Shown here in pieces: positions 1-7,125 of a stretch of DNA of 23,285 bases (within the stretch, counting starts at the first letter, position 1; each line of letters opens with the position of its first letter). The notes beneath the pieces were generated by a model. It had not been told where the DNA came from and searched no databases. It was given only the letters and a program-made list of their open reading frames with translations. The stretch spans positions 1 through 23,285 of the forward strand of contig DASSLR010000099.1 in NCBI GenBank assembly GCA_035689345.1, given 5' to 3'. Source of the stretch: CF-118 sp035689345 (GTDB lineage Bacteria; Chloroflexota; Dormibacteria; Dormibacterales; Dormibacteraceae). Both the position numbers and the translations under genes were made by a program.

Positions 1-857
1 GAGCCGTCGAGGTAGGAGTCGACCACCGCCGGATGCACGTAGCTGCGCCGCGCCACAGCCCGCGTGTTGCCCAGGCGCCGGGCCACTCGATCGATCGCCT
101 GCACGACGTTGCGTTTGGCCTCGGCGTCGGACTCGAATCCCTCGAGCTCGCGCAGCGCCACAGCGGCGAGCACCGTGCCGGCCCAGGTGCGGAAATCCTT
201 GGCCGTGTAGTCGGCGCCGGTCGTCTCGCGCAGATAGTTGTTCACGTCGTCCGAGGAGACCGTGCGCCGCTCGCCGTGCTCGTCGATGTACGCGAACAGC
301 TCCTGGCCCGGCAGCTCCTGCGACTGCTTGACCACGCGCGCCACGCGCCGGTCGGTGACCTCGGCCTCGACCTCCTTGCCGGACTTGCCGCGGAAGCGCA
401 GCCGCACAACGCTGCCGCGCACCTTGGCGTGCCGGTCGCGCAATGTGGTCAGGCCGAACGATCCGTTCTGCCGGGCGTACTCGTCGTTGCCCACGCGAAT
501 GAGGGTCAGCTCCATCAGCCTCACCACCGTCGCGACGACCTTCTCGTGGGTGAGCCCGGGCCTGCGCAGGTCGCGTGCGACGCGGCGGCGTATGCGCGGC
601 AGGACCCCGCAGAACCCGACCAGGCGCGAGTACTTGTTGGCGTCGCGCATGGCCGTCCATCGCGGGTGGTAGCGGAACTGCTTGCGACCGCGCGCGTCGC
701 GACCGGTCGCCTGCAGGTGGCCGCGCGGCGACGCGCAGATCCACACTTCGGTCCACGCGGGAGGGATGGCCAGCACGCGGATGCGATCCAGCACAGACCG
801 GTCGCGCACCGCCTTTCCCTCGGCGTCCCGATAAACGAATCCACGGCCGCGACGCAC
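1..857 (-). CDS. DNA topoisomerase IB (eukaryotic/poxvirus-like), C-terminus cut by window edge
   Basis: This enzyme relaxes supercoiled DNA by transient single-strand cleavage through a 3'-phosphotyrosyl bond. Reading the minus strand gives a continuous protein with the family's landmarks in order: SDAQPGFSRVRRGRGFVYRD, the DRIRVLAIPPAWTEVWIC block, GHLQATGRDARGRKQFRYH, the catalytic-domain block RVGNDEYARQNGSFGLTTL, KDFRTWAGTV, and finally RRSYVHP, whose Tyr is the expected nucleophile. Only the last residues are missing beyond base 1. The start is a problem. The first canonical in-frame start is GTG at 857, but recognisable family sequence (EEGLVYASDAQPG) continues upstream to about 910. 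The frame stays open to about 1044 without any ATG, GTG or TTG. The given 5' end is therefore only the nearest canonical codon. The family call is firm; the start is not. Confidence 0.9.
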   Translation of the reverse strand, partial: MRRGRGFVYRDAEGKAVRDRSVLDRIRVLAIPPAWTEVWICASPRGHLQATGRDARGRKQFRYHPRWTAMRDANKYSRLVGFCGVLPRIRRRVARDLRRPGLTHEKVVATVVRLMELTLIRVGNDEYARQNGSFGLTTLRDRHAKVRGSVVRLRFRGKSGKEVEAEVTDRRVARVVKQSQELPGQELFAYIDEHGERRTVSSDDVNNYLRETTGADYTAKDFRTWAGTVLAAVALRELEGFESDAEAKRNVVQAIDRVARRLGNTRAVARRSYVHPAVVDSYLDG

Positions 858-922
858 CCGGGAAAAACCGGGTTGAGCATCGGACGCATAGACGAGCCCT
901 TCCTCGCGGAGCTCGCCGGCTG

Positions 923-1051
923 CTACTTCGATTTCTTCTTCTGGGCGTTGCTGATGCGCGCGGCTCGCGATTTGGGCATCCCCTTGCGCTTCAACGCCTC
1001 GTACGTCTTCTTGTTCTTGATCGAATGCATCCTCTTGCTTTTACCTGGCAT
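923..1051 (-). CDS. Small basic protein, DUF7218-like (42 aa)
   Basis: A 42-residue, Lys/Arg-rich protein beginning MPGKSKRMHSIKNKKTYEAL and ending AQKKKSK. The pattern of KNxKTYEALxRKGMxKSRAARISNAxxKK matches from memory a family of tiny conserved proteins now called DUF7218, whose function I do not know. The central part resembles a helix-turn-helix-like or nucleic-acid-binding basic patch, but that is inference. It lies immediately upstream of, and overlaps in another frame, the open frame of the topoisomerase IB on the same strand, so the two are probably co-transcribed. No strong Shine-Dalgarno sequence precedes the ATG. Confidence 0.75.
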   Translation of the reverse strand: MPGKSKRMHSIKNKKTYEALKRKGMPKSRAARISNAQKKKSK

Positions 1052-1109
1052 ATCCAGGTAACGCGGACTAGGCTCGATCTAAGCTGAATCGGTAACCGGT
1101 CGCCGCAAC

Positions 1110-1115
1110 AGGAGG
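1110..1115 (+). promoter_or_regulatory. Perfect Shine-Dalgarno AGGAGG for OsmC gene
   Basis: AGGAGG lies five bases before the ATG at 1121 and fixes that start. A TANNNT box (TAAGCT, 1080-1085) upstream could be the -10 element, leaving a short leader. Confidence 0.7.
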
Positions 1116-1120
1116 GATCG

Positions 1121-1549
1121 ATGGCTGCAACCAGTCGTGCCGAGGCCAGCTGGGAAGGGGACCTGATCAAAGGCGGGGGCCACGTCAAGCCCGCGACAGG
1201 CGCGTTCGGCGAGCTGCCGATTACGTGGGCCGCGCGCGCGGAGCACCAGCACGGCAAGACAAGCCCCGAGGAGCTCATCGCCGCCGCGCACGCCTCGTGC
1301 TACTGCATGGCCTTCTCCAACGGTCTGTCCAAAGCCGGCCACCAGGTGGAGCGGCTGGACACCACGGCCGAGGTCGACTTCGTGCCGGGGACCGGCATCA
1401 CCCAGATTCGCCTGAGCGTGCGAGGCCGCGTGCACGGCGTGGACGACGCGGGTTTTCAGAAGCTCGCGGAAGAGGCCAAGACCGGTTGCCCGGTGTCTCA
1501 GGCGCTGAAGGCGGTGCCGATCAGCCTCGACGCGAAGCTCGTCGCCTAG
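1121..1549 (+). CDS. OsmC/Ohr family peroxiredoxin (142 aa)
   Basis: Members of this family reduce organic hydroperoxides in the cytoplasm through a reactive Cys pair. The peroxidatic Cys sits at residue 60 in AAHASCYCMAFSNGL, with an additional Cys62, and the second Cys at 123 in TGCPVSQAL, the expected two-Cys arrangement. The length is normal for OsmC proteins. The start is set by a perfect AGGAGG five bases upstream. It is more like the OsmC branch than Ohr, judged from the HASCYCMAFS and CPVSQALK wording, but this was not tested. Its TAG stop is shared within a CTAG with the stop of the opposing gene, so there is no intergenic space. With msrA close by, it suggests an oxidative-defence neighbourhood. 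Confidence 0.92.
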   Translation: MAATSRAEASWEGDLIKGGGHVKPATGAFGELPITWAARAEHQHGKTSPEELIAAAHASCYCMAFSNGLSKAGHQVERLDTTAEVDFVPGTGITQIRLSVRGRVHGVDDAGFQKLAEEAKTGCPVSQALKAVPISLDAKLVA

Positions 1550-2079
1550 CGCCTGACCGGCGGAGACCCGCTGAGCTCCGGGAAGCTGACCGCGCCCGCG
1601 AGCCGCATCTCCTTGAGGTGCGAGTCGATCCAGCGACGAGGGTCCTTGATGACCTTCATGCCGTCCAGGCAGTCCCACCATCGCCCGCTCACGTCGCGCC
1701 CCGCGACGAGGAGGAAGGTGGGCTGGCGCGCGGGCTGCCAGGCCTTGACGACGAAGGGAATCCGGATGCGCCGCGGCGGCGCCTTGTCCGGGAGCGTGAG
1801 CTCGCTGGCGAACAGCTGGTCGGCGTAGACGGCGACGACCGCGCCTGCGGCCAGCGTCCCTCCCAGGTTCTCGACCTCGACCTCGATCGGCTGGCCCGTG
1901 CCGGGTGCGGCCGTGAAGGTGAAGTGGGGCCGGGGCCGGACCATGTCGTCCCAGCGCCGGGCGGCCTCCTTGCGGGCGCCGCGCGAGGCGACGTCGGCGC
2001 GGAAGGCGAAAAGCGTCGCCGCCAGCCCCGTGACCACCGACAGGGCCCCCAGGACCACAGCCAGCTGCTCGGTACCCAC
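1546..2079 (-). CDS. Membrane-anchored hypothetical protein (177 aa)
   Basis: I do not recognise this family. The GTG start at 2079 is supported by GGGAG seven bases upstream. The frame stays open further upstream, but that part overlaps msrA antisense and lacks coding character. Residues about 4-27 (LAVVLGALSVVTGLAATLFAF) form one N-terminal membrane helix. A short Arg-rich stretch follows, then a beta-rich region of about 100 residues (HFTFTAAPG, IEVEVENLGGTLAAGAVVAV, RRIRIPFVV). This reads like an immunoglobulin-like or CARDB-like fold exposed to one side of the membrane. The C-terminal part contains RWWDCLDGMKVIKD. It is divergent from msrA (72 bases between starts) and convergent with the OsmC gene, with overlapping stops. 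Confidence 0.7.
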   Translation of the reverse strand: MGTEQLAVVLGALSVVTGLAATLFAFRADVASRGARKEAARRWDDMVRPRPHFTFTAAPGTGQPIEVEVENLGGTLAAGAVVAVYADQLFASELTLPDKAPPRRIRIPFVVKAWQPARQPTFLLVAGRDVSGRWWDCLDGMKVIKDPRRWIDSHLKEMRLAGAVSFPELSGSPPVRR

Positions 2080-2151
2080 CTCTCGTCTCCCGTATGACGA
2101 ATCACGCCCTCGGATCTGGCGCGATCGCGAGCCGTATGCTGGAGCCCAAGC

Positions 2152-2667
2152 ATGGAAAAAGCAACTTTCGCCGGCGGATGTTTCTGGGGCGTCGAGCACC
2201 TCTTCAACGAGATTCCGGGCGTCATCGAGGCCGTCTCCGGCTACGAGGGCGGCCACGTCGACAACGTCACCTACGAGCAGGTCTGCTCCGGCAGGACCGG
2301 CCACGCCGAGGCCGTGGAGGTGACCTACGACCCCGCCAAAGTGACCTACGGGGAGCTCCTGAACGCCTTCTGGAACATGCACGACCCGACCACCCTCAAC
2401 CGGCAGGGGCCGGACCACGGGCACCAGTACCGCTCGGTGATCTTCTTCCACAACGCCGAGCAGGAGAAGGAGGCCAGGCGGTCGAAGGAGGAAGCTCAGC
2501 GCTACTTCCAGAAGCCGATCGTCACCGAGATCGTGCCCGCGTCGAAGTTCTGGCGCGCCGAGGAGTACCACCAGCGCTACTTCGACAAGCATCAGGGCCA
2601 CTACTCCTGCCACTTCATGCGCGGGTGGGTTCCGTCCGAACCCGCCGAGGCTTCTAAAGGGGTCTAA
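2152..2667 (+). CDS. msrA: Peptide-methionine (S)-S-oxide reductase MsrA (171 aa)
   Basis: MsrA repairs oxidised methionine by reducing methionine-S-sulfoxide in proteins, using a catalytic Cys later regenerated by thioredoxin. The signature GGCFWG places the catalytic Cys at residue 10. Conserved stretches follow in order: GVIEAVSGYEGG, GRTGHAEAVEVTYDP, FWNMHDPTTLNRQGPDHGHQYRS, and EEYHQRYFDKHQGHYSCH, where Cys153 is a candidate recycling residue. The length is usual for a single-domain MsrA with no MsrB fusion. GGAG seven bases before the ATG supports the start, and TATGCT at 2135-2140 may be the -10 box. A thioredoxin gene later in the window is a plausible electron donor. Confidence 0.95.
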   Translation: MEKATFAGGCFWGVEHLFNEIPGVIEAVSGYEGGHVDNVTYEQVCSGRTGHAEAVEVTYDPAKVTYGELLNAFWNMHDPTTLNRQGPDHGHQYRSVIFFHNAEQEKEARRSKEEAQRYFQKPIVTEIVPASKFWRAEEYHQRYFDKHQGHYSCHFMRGWVPSEPAEASKGV

Positions 2668-2711
2668 GGCGGCCTAAAACCCGCGCGGCGGGCCCTATCC
2701 TTTCCGCGTTC

Positions 2712-3872
2712 ATGCGCTGTGACCACTGCGCGCACGACGTCCCGGACGGCGTCTTCTGCACGCGCTGCGGGGCGCACCAGGGCATCTCGCCGGAAGTGGG
2801 CAACGCCAGGACGCGCGAGCATCGCTACGCCGCACATCCAGGCGAGCACGTGGCCCAGCCGTCGGTCATCAGCACTCTCTTCCCGCATCTCGGGCACACC
2901 AAGGTGCACGAGTTTCGGTGGGCCCTCATCGCCGGCCTCGCCGGCGTCCTAGTCCTCTATGTCGCGGGCCTCATCTCCGCCGCGATCCTCGTTTCGGCGT
3001 TTCTCGTCCCCGTTCTCTACCTGATCTACCTGTACGAGGCGCAGGTCTACAAGGACGAGCCCGCAGTCGTGCTCGGCTTCACGATCGGCGGCGGGGTCGT
3101 CGCGGGCATCGTCGTCACGCTGCTGGTGCACGCGGTCTACAACCCGATATCCGGCGTCGCGAACCCTCTCGGCCAGCCGAGCATCAACGTGGGCGCGGTC
3201 CTGCTGCTCGGCGTGCTGGTGCCGGTCGTGCAAGAGGTGATCAAACCGCTGCCGGCCATCTTCTTGCCCAACCGCGCGGACTTCCCGGAGACCGTCGACG
3301 GCCTCGTTTTCGGCGTCGCCGCCGGCCTTGGGTTCAGCCTCGCCGAGACGCTCATCAATTTCTCCAGCACGCTCGCGTCGCTGCCCGCGCACGTCGCGCC
3401 CGGAAACTGGATCTACAACCTCGCCACCATCGCTGTGCTCCAGCCCCTGCTGCAGGGCAGCGCGACGGGAATGATCGTTGCGACGGTCTGGCGCCAGCGG
3501 TTGGGAAGGCTCGGCGGTCGTGAGCTCGGTGCCGCGGCGATGGCGGTGCTCGCTCACATCGCGTTCTCAGGCGGCAGCCAGCTTCTGGCCCAGACCTCGA
3601 TCAACCCGCTCTTCATCCTCATCTGGCAAGCCGCGATCGTCGGCTCGGTGCTCGTGTACATCCGCTACCTCCTTCACCACGCGCTGCTGGAGGAGGCCGC
3701 CCACATGGGCTTCGCCGAGACGGTGTGCCCGAGCTGCCACATGCACATCGTGGCCTCGGGTTTCTGTCCCAATTGCGGCATGGCGCTGACCGCGGCCCCA
3801 TCGCACGTCAAGCGCAACCGGCGCGAACGCGCCGATCCAACTCATCACGCACGGAGCACGAGGAACAGCTGA
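2712..3872 (+). CDS. PrsW-like membrane protease-family protein with zinc ribbons at both ends (386 aa)
   Basis: PrsW proteins are multi-span membrane glutamic proteases that trim anti-sigma factors. This one has an N-terminal zinc ribbon (Cys3, 6, 16, 19), then several hydrophobic helices from about residue 70 to 320, and a second zinc ribbon near the end (Cys339, 342, 352, 355). The membrane part has the family layout: YLYEAQVYKDEPAVVLGF, then VPVVQEVIKPL, then DGLVFGVAAGLGFSLAETL, and a late His282 in VLAHIAFSGG. In classical PrsW the second motif has two adjacent Glu; here the first is Gln174 and only Glu175 remains, so proteolytic activity is uncertain. There is no clear Shine-Dalgarno; TATCCT at 2696-2701 hints at a nearly leaderless transcript. 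The stop overlaps the next start (TGATG), so the two genes are coupled. Confidence 0.82.
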   Translation: MRCDHCAHDVPDGVFCTRCGAHQGISPEVGNARTREHRYAAHPGEHVAQPSVISTLFPHLGHTKVHEFRWALIAGLAGVLVLYVAGLISAAILVSAFLVPVLYLIYLYEAQVYKDEPAVVLGFTIGGGVVAGIVVTLLVHAVYNPISGVANPLGQPSINVGAVLLLGVLVPVVQEVIKPLPAIFLPNRADFPETVDGLVFGVAAGLGFSLAETLINFSSTLASLPAHVAPGNWIYNLATIAVLQPLLQGSATGMIVATVWRQRLGRLGGRELGAAAMAVLAHIAFSGGSQLLAQTSINPLFILIWQAAIVGSVLVYIRYLLHHALLEEAAHMGFAETVCPSCHMHIVASGFCPNCGMALTAAPSHVKRNRRERADPTHHARSTRNS

Positions 3873-4792
3873 TGGCCCTCGTCTGCCCGCGCTGCGCGAC
3901 CCAGAATCCCGACGGCAACAGCTTCTGCCAGGCGTGCGGCACGCCGCTGAACGCGCCACCGCCGCAGCCAGCGATGCCGGCTCGGCCCACGGCCGCGTCA
4001 CCGTTCACACAGCCGCCACCGGCCTACACGACACCTCCGCCGGCCGCCGCGTACGCCCCGCCGCCGCTCGCACCGCCGCCCGCGTACCAGAGCCCGTACT
4101 ACCAGCCTGCGCCGGGCATGCCGCTGCAGCAGGTCCACCGGACGCCGTGGCTGGTGATCGTCGCGGTCATCGTCGTGCTGGTGCTCGTCATGGCGGCGGT
4201 GGGCACCGTGCTGGCGGTCGGGCTTTCGCACTCGAACACACAGGCCGCGAGCAACTTGAACGAGCTTTCGAGCCCGTCACCCGCCGGCTCGCCGAGCCCG
4301 GTGCCTTCGCCGACGTCGCAGCCGACCAGCACGGGGCCGAAGAGCGTCTCCAACGCCGGCGTGACGGTGCCGCTGCCGGACGGGTGGACAGTGGCCGCGC
4401 AGGACAGCGAGAGCATCACGCTCGTCAACCCCGACTCGGATGGGGCCATCACGATCGCGAGCGGCTCGTCGAATCCGCCGCAGACCGCGCAGCAGAACAA
4501 GGCCACGGTCGACGCGTTCTTCAAACAGCAGTACCCGGACACCAGGAACTGCACCGGCAGCAAGACGACGACGGGCTCGCTGAACGGAGCGCCGGGCATC
4601 TCGTGGGAGCTGTGCTTCACGCTCACGAGTGGCGCGCAGTCGTTGCCCGCCGCGACCCTCCTCTTCGTGGGCGCGAACTCGAGCGGAACGGTCTACTACG
4701 TGATGTACATGCTCACGTCGGCGGCCAACATGCCCGCCTTCAACAGTGAGTGCGCACCGATCCTCAAGGGCATCCAGTGGAGCTTGAAATAG
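3872..4792 (+). CDS. Zinc-ribbon, proline-rich, single-span membrane protein (306 aa)
   Basis: I do not recognise a named family. The domains are clear: an N-terminal zinc ribbon (Cys5, 8, 19, 22 in CPRCATQNPDGNSFCQACG), a Pro/Ala/Tyr-rich linker at about 28-88, and one membrane helix at about 94-119. After it come a Ser/Pro-rich spacer (SPSPAGSPSPVPSPTSQPTS) and an extracellular domain of about 145 residues starting SNAGVTVPLPDGWTVAAQDS. That wording resembles the PsbP/LpqN-like fold often found on such anchored actinobacterial-type proteins, but this is inference. Three Cys in the outer domain (NCTGS, ELCFTL, SECAP) could form a disulfide. The ATG overlaps the preceding stop by one base and has AGGAA upstream, so it is translated with the PrsW-like gene. 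Confidence 0.82.
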   Translation: MALVCPRCATQNPDGNSFCQACGTPLNAPPPQPAMPARPTAASPFTQPPPAYTTPPPAAAYAPPPLAPPPAYQSPYYQPAPGMPLQQVHRTPWLVIVAVIVVLVLVMAAVGTVLAVGLSHSNTQAASNLNELSSPSPAGSPSPVPSPTSQPTSTGPKSVSNAGVTVPLPDGWTVAAQDSESITLVNPDSDGAITIASGSSNPPQTAQQNKATVDAFFKQQYPDTRNCTGSKTTTGSLNGAPGISWELCFTLTSGAQSLPAATLLFVGANSSGTVYYVMYMLTSAANMPAFNSECAPILKGIQWSLK

Positions 4793-4809
4793 CCCGCTGA
4801 GCGCCACCT

Positions 4810-4828
4810 CCGCCGGTAACTCCGGCGG
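4810..4828. repeat. GC hairpin between zinc-ribbon gene and MMPL gene
   Basis: CCGCCGG, a five-base loop and CCGGCGG form a seven-base-pair perfect stem. No T-run follows, so it is at best a weak terminator or attenuating structure. TATGGT at 4830-4835 directly after it may be the -10 box of the MMPL gene. Confidence 0.4.
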
Positions 4829-4846
4829 GTATGGTTTACGCCTCTC

Positions 4847-7114
4847 ATGTTTGCGCGATGGGGTCGATTCGTCCACCGTCACCGCTGGCCGATTCTTTTC
4901 TTCTCGGCGGTTCTGCTCGGCTTCTCGGTCGGCGGCATCGTCGCCGGGGGCACGCTCGCGGGCAACGGCAACTTCGGGGCGCAACTGCCGGCCGGCCAGG
5001 CGTCGAAGCTCATCCAGCAGGAGATGCAGCCGAACAACAGCGGCAAGAGCTCGTCCGAGGTCACGCTGCTCTTCAGCAGCAGCACGCTAGTCGCCACGGA
5101 CGATGCGTTCAAGACTGCCGTAGAGGTCGCGCTGCTGCCGTTGTACTACGACTCGCGCGTCACCGCCGTCTACACGCCGTACACCGTTCCGGATCCGTCG
5201 AACCTGATGTCTCGCGACAAGCACCGCGCCCTCGTCGAGGTGATGCTGAAGGACAGGTCGTCGGTGGCGGCGCTGTACTACCGCGACATCGTCGCCAAGG
5301 TGAATCCCGGGCCGCTGACGGTCGTCGCGACCGGGCAGGTGCCAATCAACGACGCGTTCAACACGACTCTGGAGACCGACCTGCAGCGCGCCGAGTACGT
5401 GGCGCTGCCGATCACGTTGCTGATGCTCGTGCTCATCTTCGCGTCGGTGGTCGCCGCGGCTCTGCCCCTCGGCGTCGGGCTGCTGGCGATCGTCGGCGGC
5501 GTGGGCGGCACCCTGTTCCTCGCGCGCTTGACCGACGTCTCGCAGTACGCGATCAACGTCGTCACGCTCATCGGCCTCGCGGTCGCGATCGATTACTCGC
5601 TGTTCATCGTCAACCGTTTTCGCGACGAGCTCGCCGCTGGAGCCTCGCGCGAGGACGCGCTGGCCACGACCATGGCCACGGCCGGCCGCGCGATCACCTT
5701 CTCCGGCATCACCGTCGCGATCGGCCTCTCCGCGATGCTCTTCTTCCAGGGGACGTTCCTGGCGTCGATGGGCGCCGCGGGCGCCATCGTCGTGGGGATC
5801 GCCGTCGTCTACGGGCTGACGTTCCTGCCCGCGCTCATGTCGGTGCTCGGCCCGCGCGTCGACCGTCTGCGCCTGCCATTCCTCGGCCGGCGCCGGCCGG
5901 AAGGAACCGGAGCGTGGCATTCGATGGCGCTGTGGGTCATGAAGCGCCCGCTGGTCGTGCTGGCGCCGGCGCTGGTCGTGCTCGTGCTTGCGGGAACTCC
6001 GTTCCTGCAGCTGCGCCTGGCCAACGGCGACGTCGATCAGCTGCCCCCATCCAACCAGGCCCGGCAGGGCTACGACACGCTGCTCGCCGATTTTCCCGGC
6101 CAGGACCAGACCACGATCGACGCCGTCGTCTACTACCCGGGCGGCGACCCGCTCACCGCCGACCACATCGGCGCCGTCTACGACCTGAGCCGCAGGCTCG
6201 CTGCGCTGCCGAACGTGCTGCGCGTGCAGAGCATCGTCGACGTCGACCCACGACTGTCGCGCGCGGACTACATCCGGCTCTACTCCGGACCGAGAGACCA
6301 GCTGCCCGAGCCGCTGCAGCAGGCGCTGTCGCTCGGCGCAGGCCCGCACATCGTGCTGCTCGACGTGATCACGAACAAGCAGTACACGACCGACGAGGCT
6401 CGCGCGCTGGTGCGCGACGTGCGCGCCGAATCCGTGCCCGACGGCCAGGTGCTCGCCACCGGCAACACCGCGTTCGACCTGGACATCGTCGACTTCATCG
6501 TCGCGCGGACGCCGGTGGCCGTCGGCGCGGTCGTGCTCGTCACGTACATAGTCCTGTTCCTGCTCACGGGCTCGGTGGTGCTTCCGCTCAAGGCGGTCAT
6601 CACCAACCTCGCGTCGATCTCCGCGTCATTCGGAGCGCTCGTGTTCATCTTTCAGCAAGGACACCTGAGCGGCCTCCTCGGCTTCACGCCGCAGTCGGTC
6701 GACCCGAGCATCCCGGTGATTCTCTTCAGCATCGTGTTCGGCATGTCGATGGACTACGAGGTCCTGCTCATCAGCCGGATCCAGGAGGAGTACCGCCGCA
6801 CCGGCGACAACCAGAGCGGCGTGGCCCTGGGCCTCGAGAAGAGCGGGCGCCTCATCACCGGTGCCGCGGCCATCATGGTCACGGTGTTCCTGGCGTTCGG
6901 GCTCGCACAGGTGGTGATCATCAAGTCGATAGGCATCGGGCTTGCGATCGCCATCGCCATCGACGCGAGCATCGTGCGCATCCTGATCGTGCCCTCGGTC
7001 ATGCGCATACTCGGCCGCGCCAACTGGTGGGCGCCGAGGCCGCTGCGCTGGCTGCACGATCGCATCGGCACGGGAGAGGTGCGACCCGCAGCGCCGCAAG
7101 GCGCCGTCACTTAG
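4847..7114 (+). CDS. MMPL-family (RND superfamily) membrane transporter (755 aa)
   Basis: MMPL proteins are proton-driven exporters of lipids or other hydrophobic compounds in the inner membrane. The protein shows the family's duplicated plan: one N-terminal helix (RWPILFFSAVLLGFSVGGIV), a periplasmic loop, a five-to-six-helix bundle, then a second helix at about 370, a second loop and a second bundle. Both bundles carry the conserved Asp-Tyr pair: LIGLAVAIDYSLFIVNRFRDE and FGMSMDYEVLLISRIQEEY. The length is typical of compact MMPL transporters. The ATG has no Shine-Dalgarno, but a TATGGT box ends 11 bases before it, so a nearly leaderless mRNA is likely. The substrate cannot be told from sequence. 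The next gene starts 11 bases after the stop, which implies a shared transcript. Confidence 0.93.
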   Translation: MFARWGRFVHRHRWPILFFSAVLLGFSVGGIVAGGTLAGNGNFGAQLPAGQASKLIQQEMQPNNSGKSSSEVTLLFSSSTLVATDDAFKTAVEVALLPLYYDSRVTAVYTPYTVPDPSNLMSRDKHRALVEVMLKDRSSVAALYYRDIVAKVNPGPLTVVATGQVPINDAFNTTLETDLQRAEYVALPITLLMLVLIFASVVAAALPLGVGLLAIVGGVGGTLFLARLTDVSQYAINVVTLIGLAVAIDYSLFIVNRFRDELAAGASREDALATTMATAGRAITFSGITVAIGLSAMLFFQGTFLASMGAAGAIVVGIAVVYGLTFLPALMSVLGPRVDRLRLPFLGRRRPEGTGAWHSMALWVMKRPLVVLAPALVVLVLAGTPFLQLRLANGDVDQLPPSNQARQGYDTLLADFPGQDQTTIDAVVYYPGGDPLTADHIGAVYDLSRRLAALPNVLRVQSIVDVDPRLSRADYIRLYSGPRDQLPEPLQQALSLGAGPHIVLLDVITNKQYTTDEARALVRDVRAESVPDGQVLATGNTAFDLDIVDFIVARTPVAVGAVVLVTYIVLFLLTGSVVLPLKAVITNLASISASFGALVFIFQQGHLSGLLGFTPQSVDPSIPVILFSIVFGMSMDYEVLLISRIQEEYRRTGDNQSGVALGLEKSGRLITGAAAIMVTVFLAFGLAQVVIIKSIGIGLAIAIAIDASIVRILIVPSVMRILGRANWWAPRPLRWLHDRIGTGEVRPAAPQGAVT

Positions 7115-7125
7115 GCTTCGGCGCG

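Noticed and set aside
33..1061. Long plus-strand open frame opposite the topoisomerase gene
   Set aside because: The minus strand gives an unmistakable topoisomerase IB and the small basic protein. The plus frame has no recognisable domain and is a shadow of GC codon bias.
2080..2613. Upstream extension of the minus-strand hypothetical protein through msrA
   Set aside because: It is antisense to a certain gene and lacks coding character. A good ribosome site marks GTG 2079 as the start.
4831..7125. A very long open frame on the plus strand running through the whole MMPL gene into the propeller gene
   Set aside because: The MMPL frame has clear membrane helices and family motifs. The alternative is Arg/Ala/Gly-rich nonsense kept open by high GC, and only its end from 7126 is a real gene.
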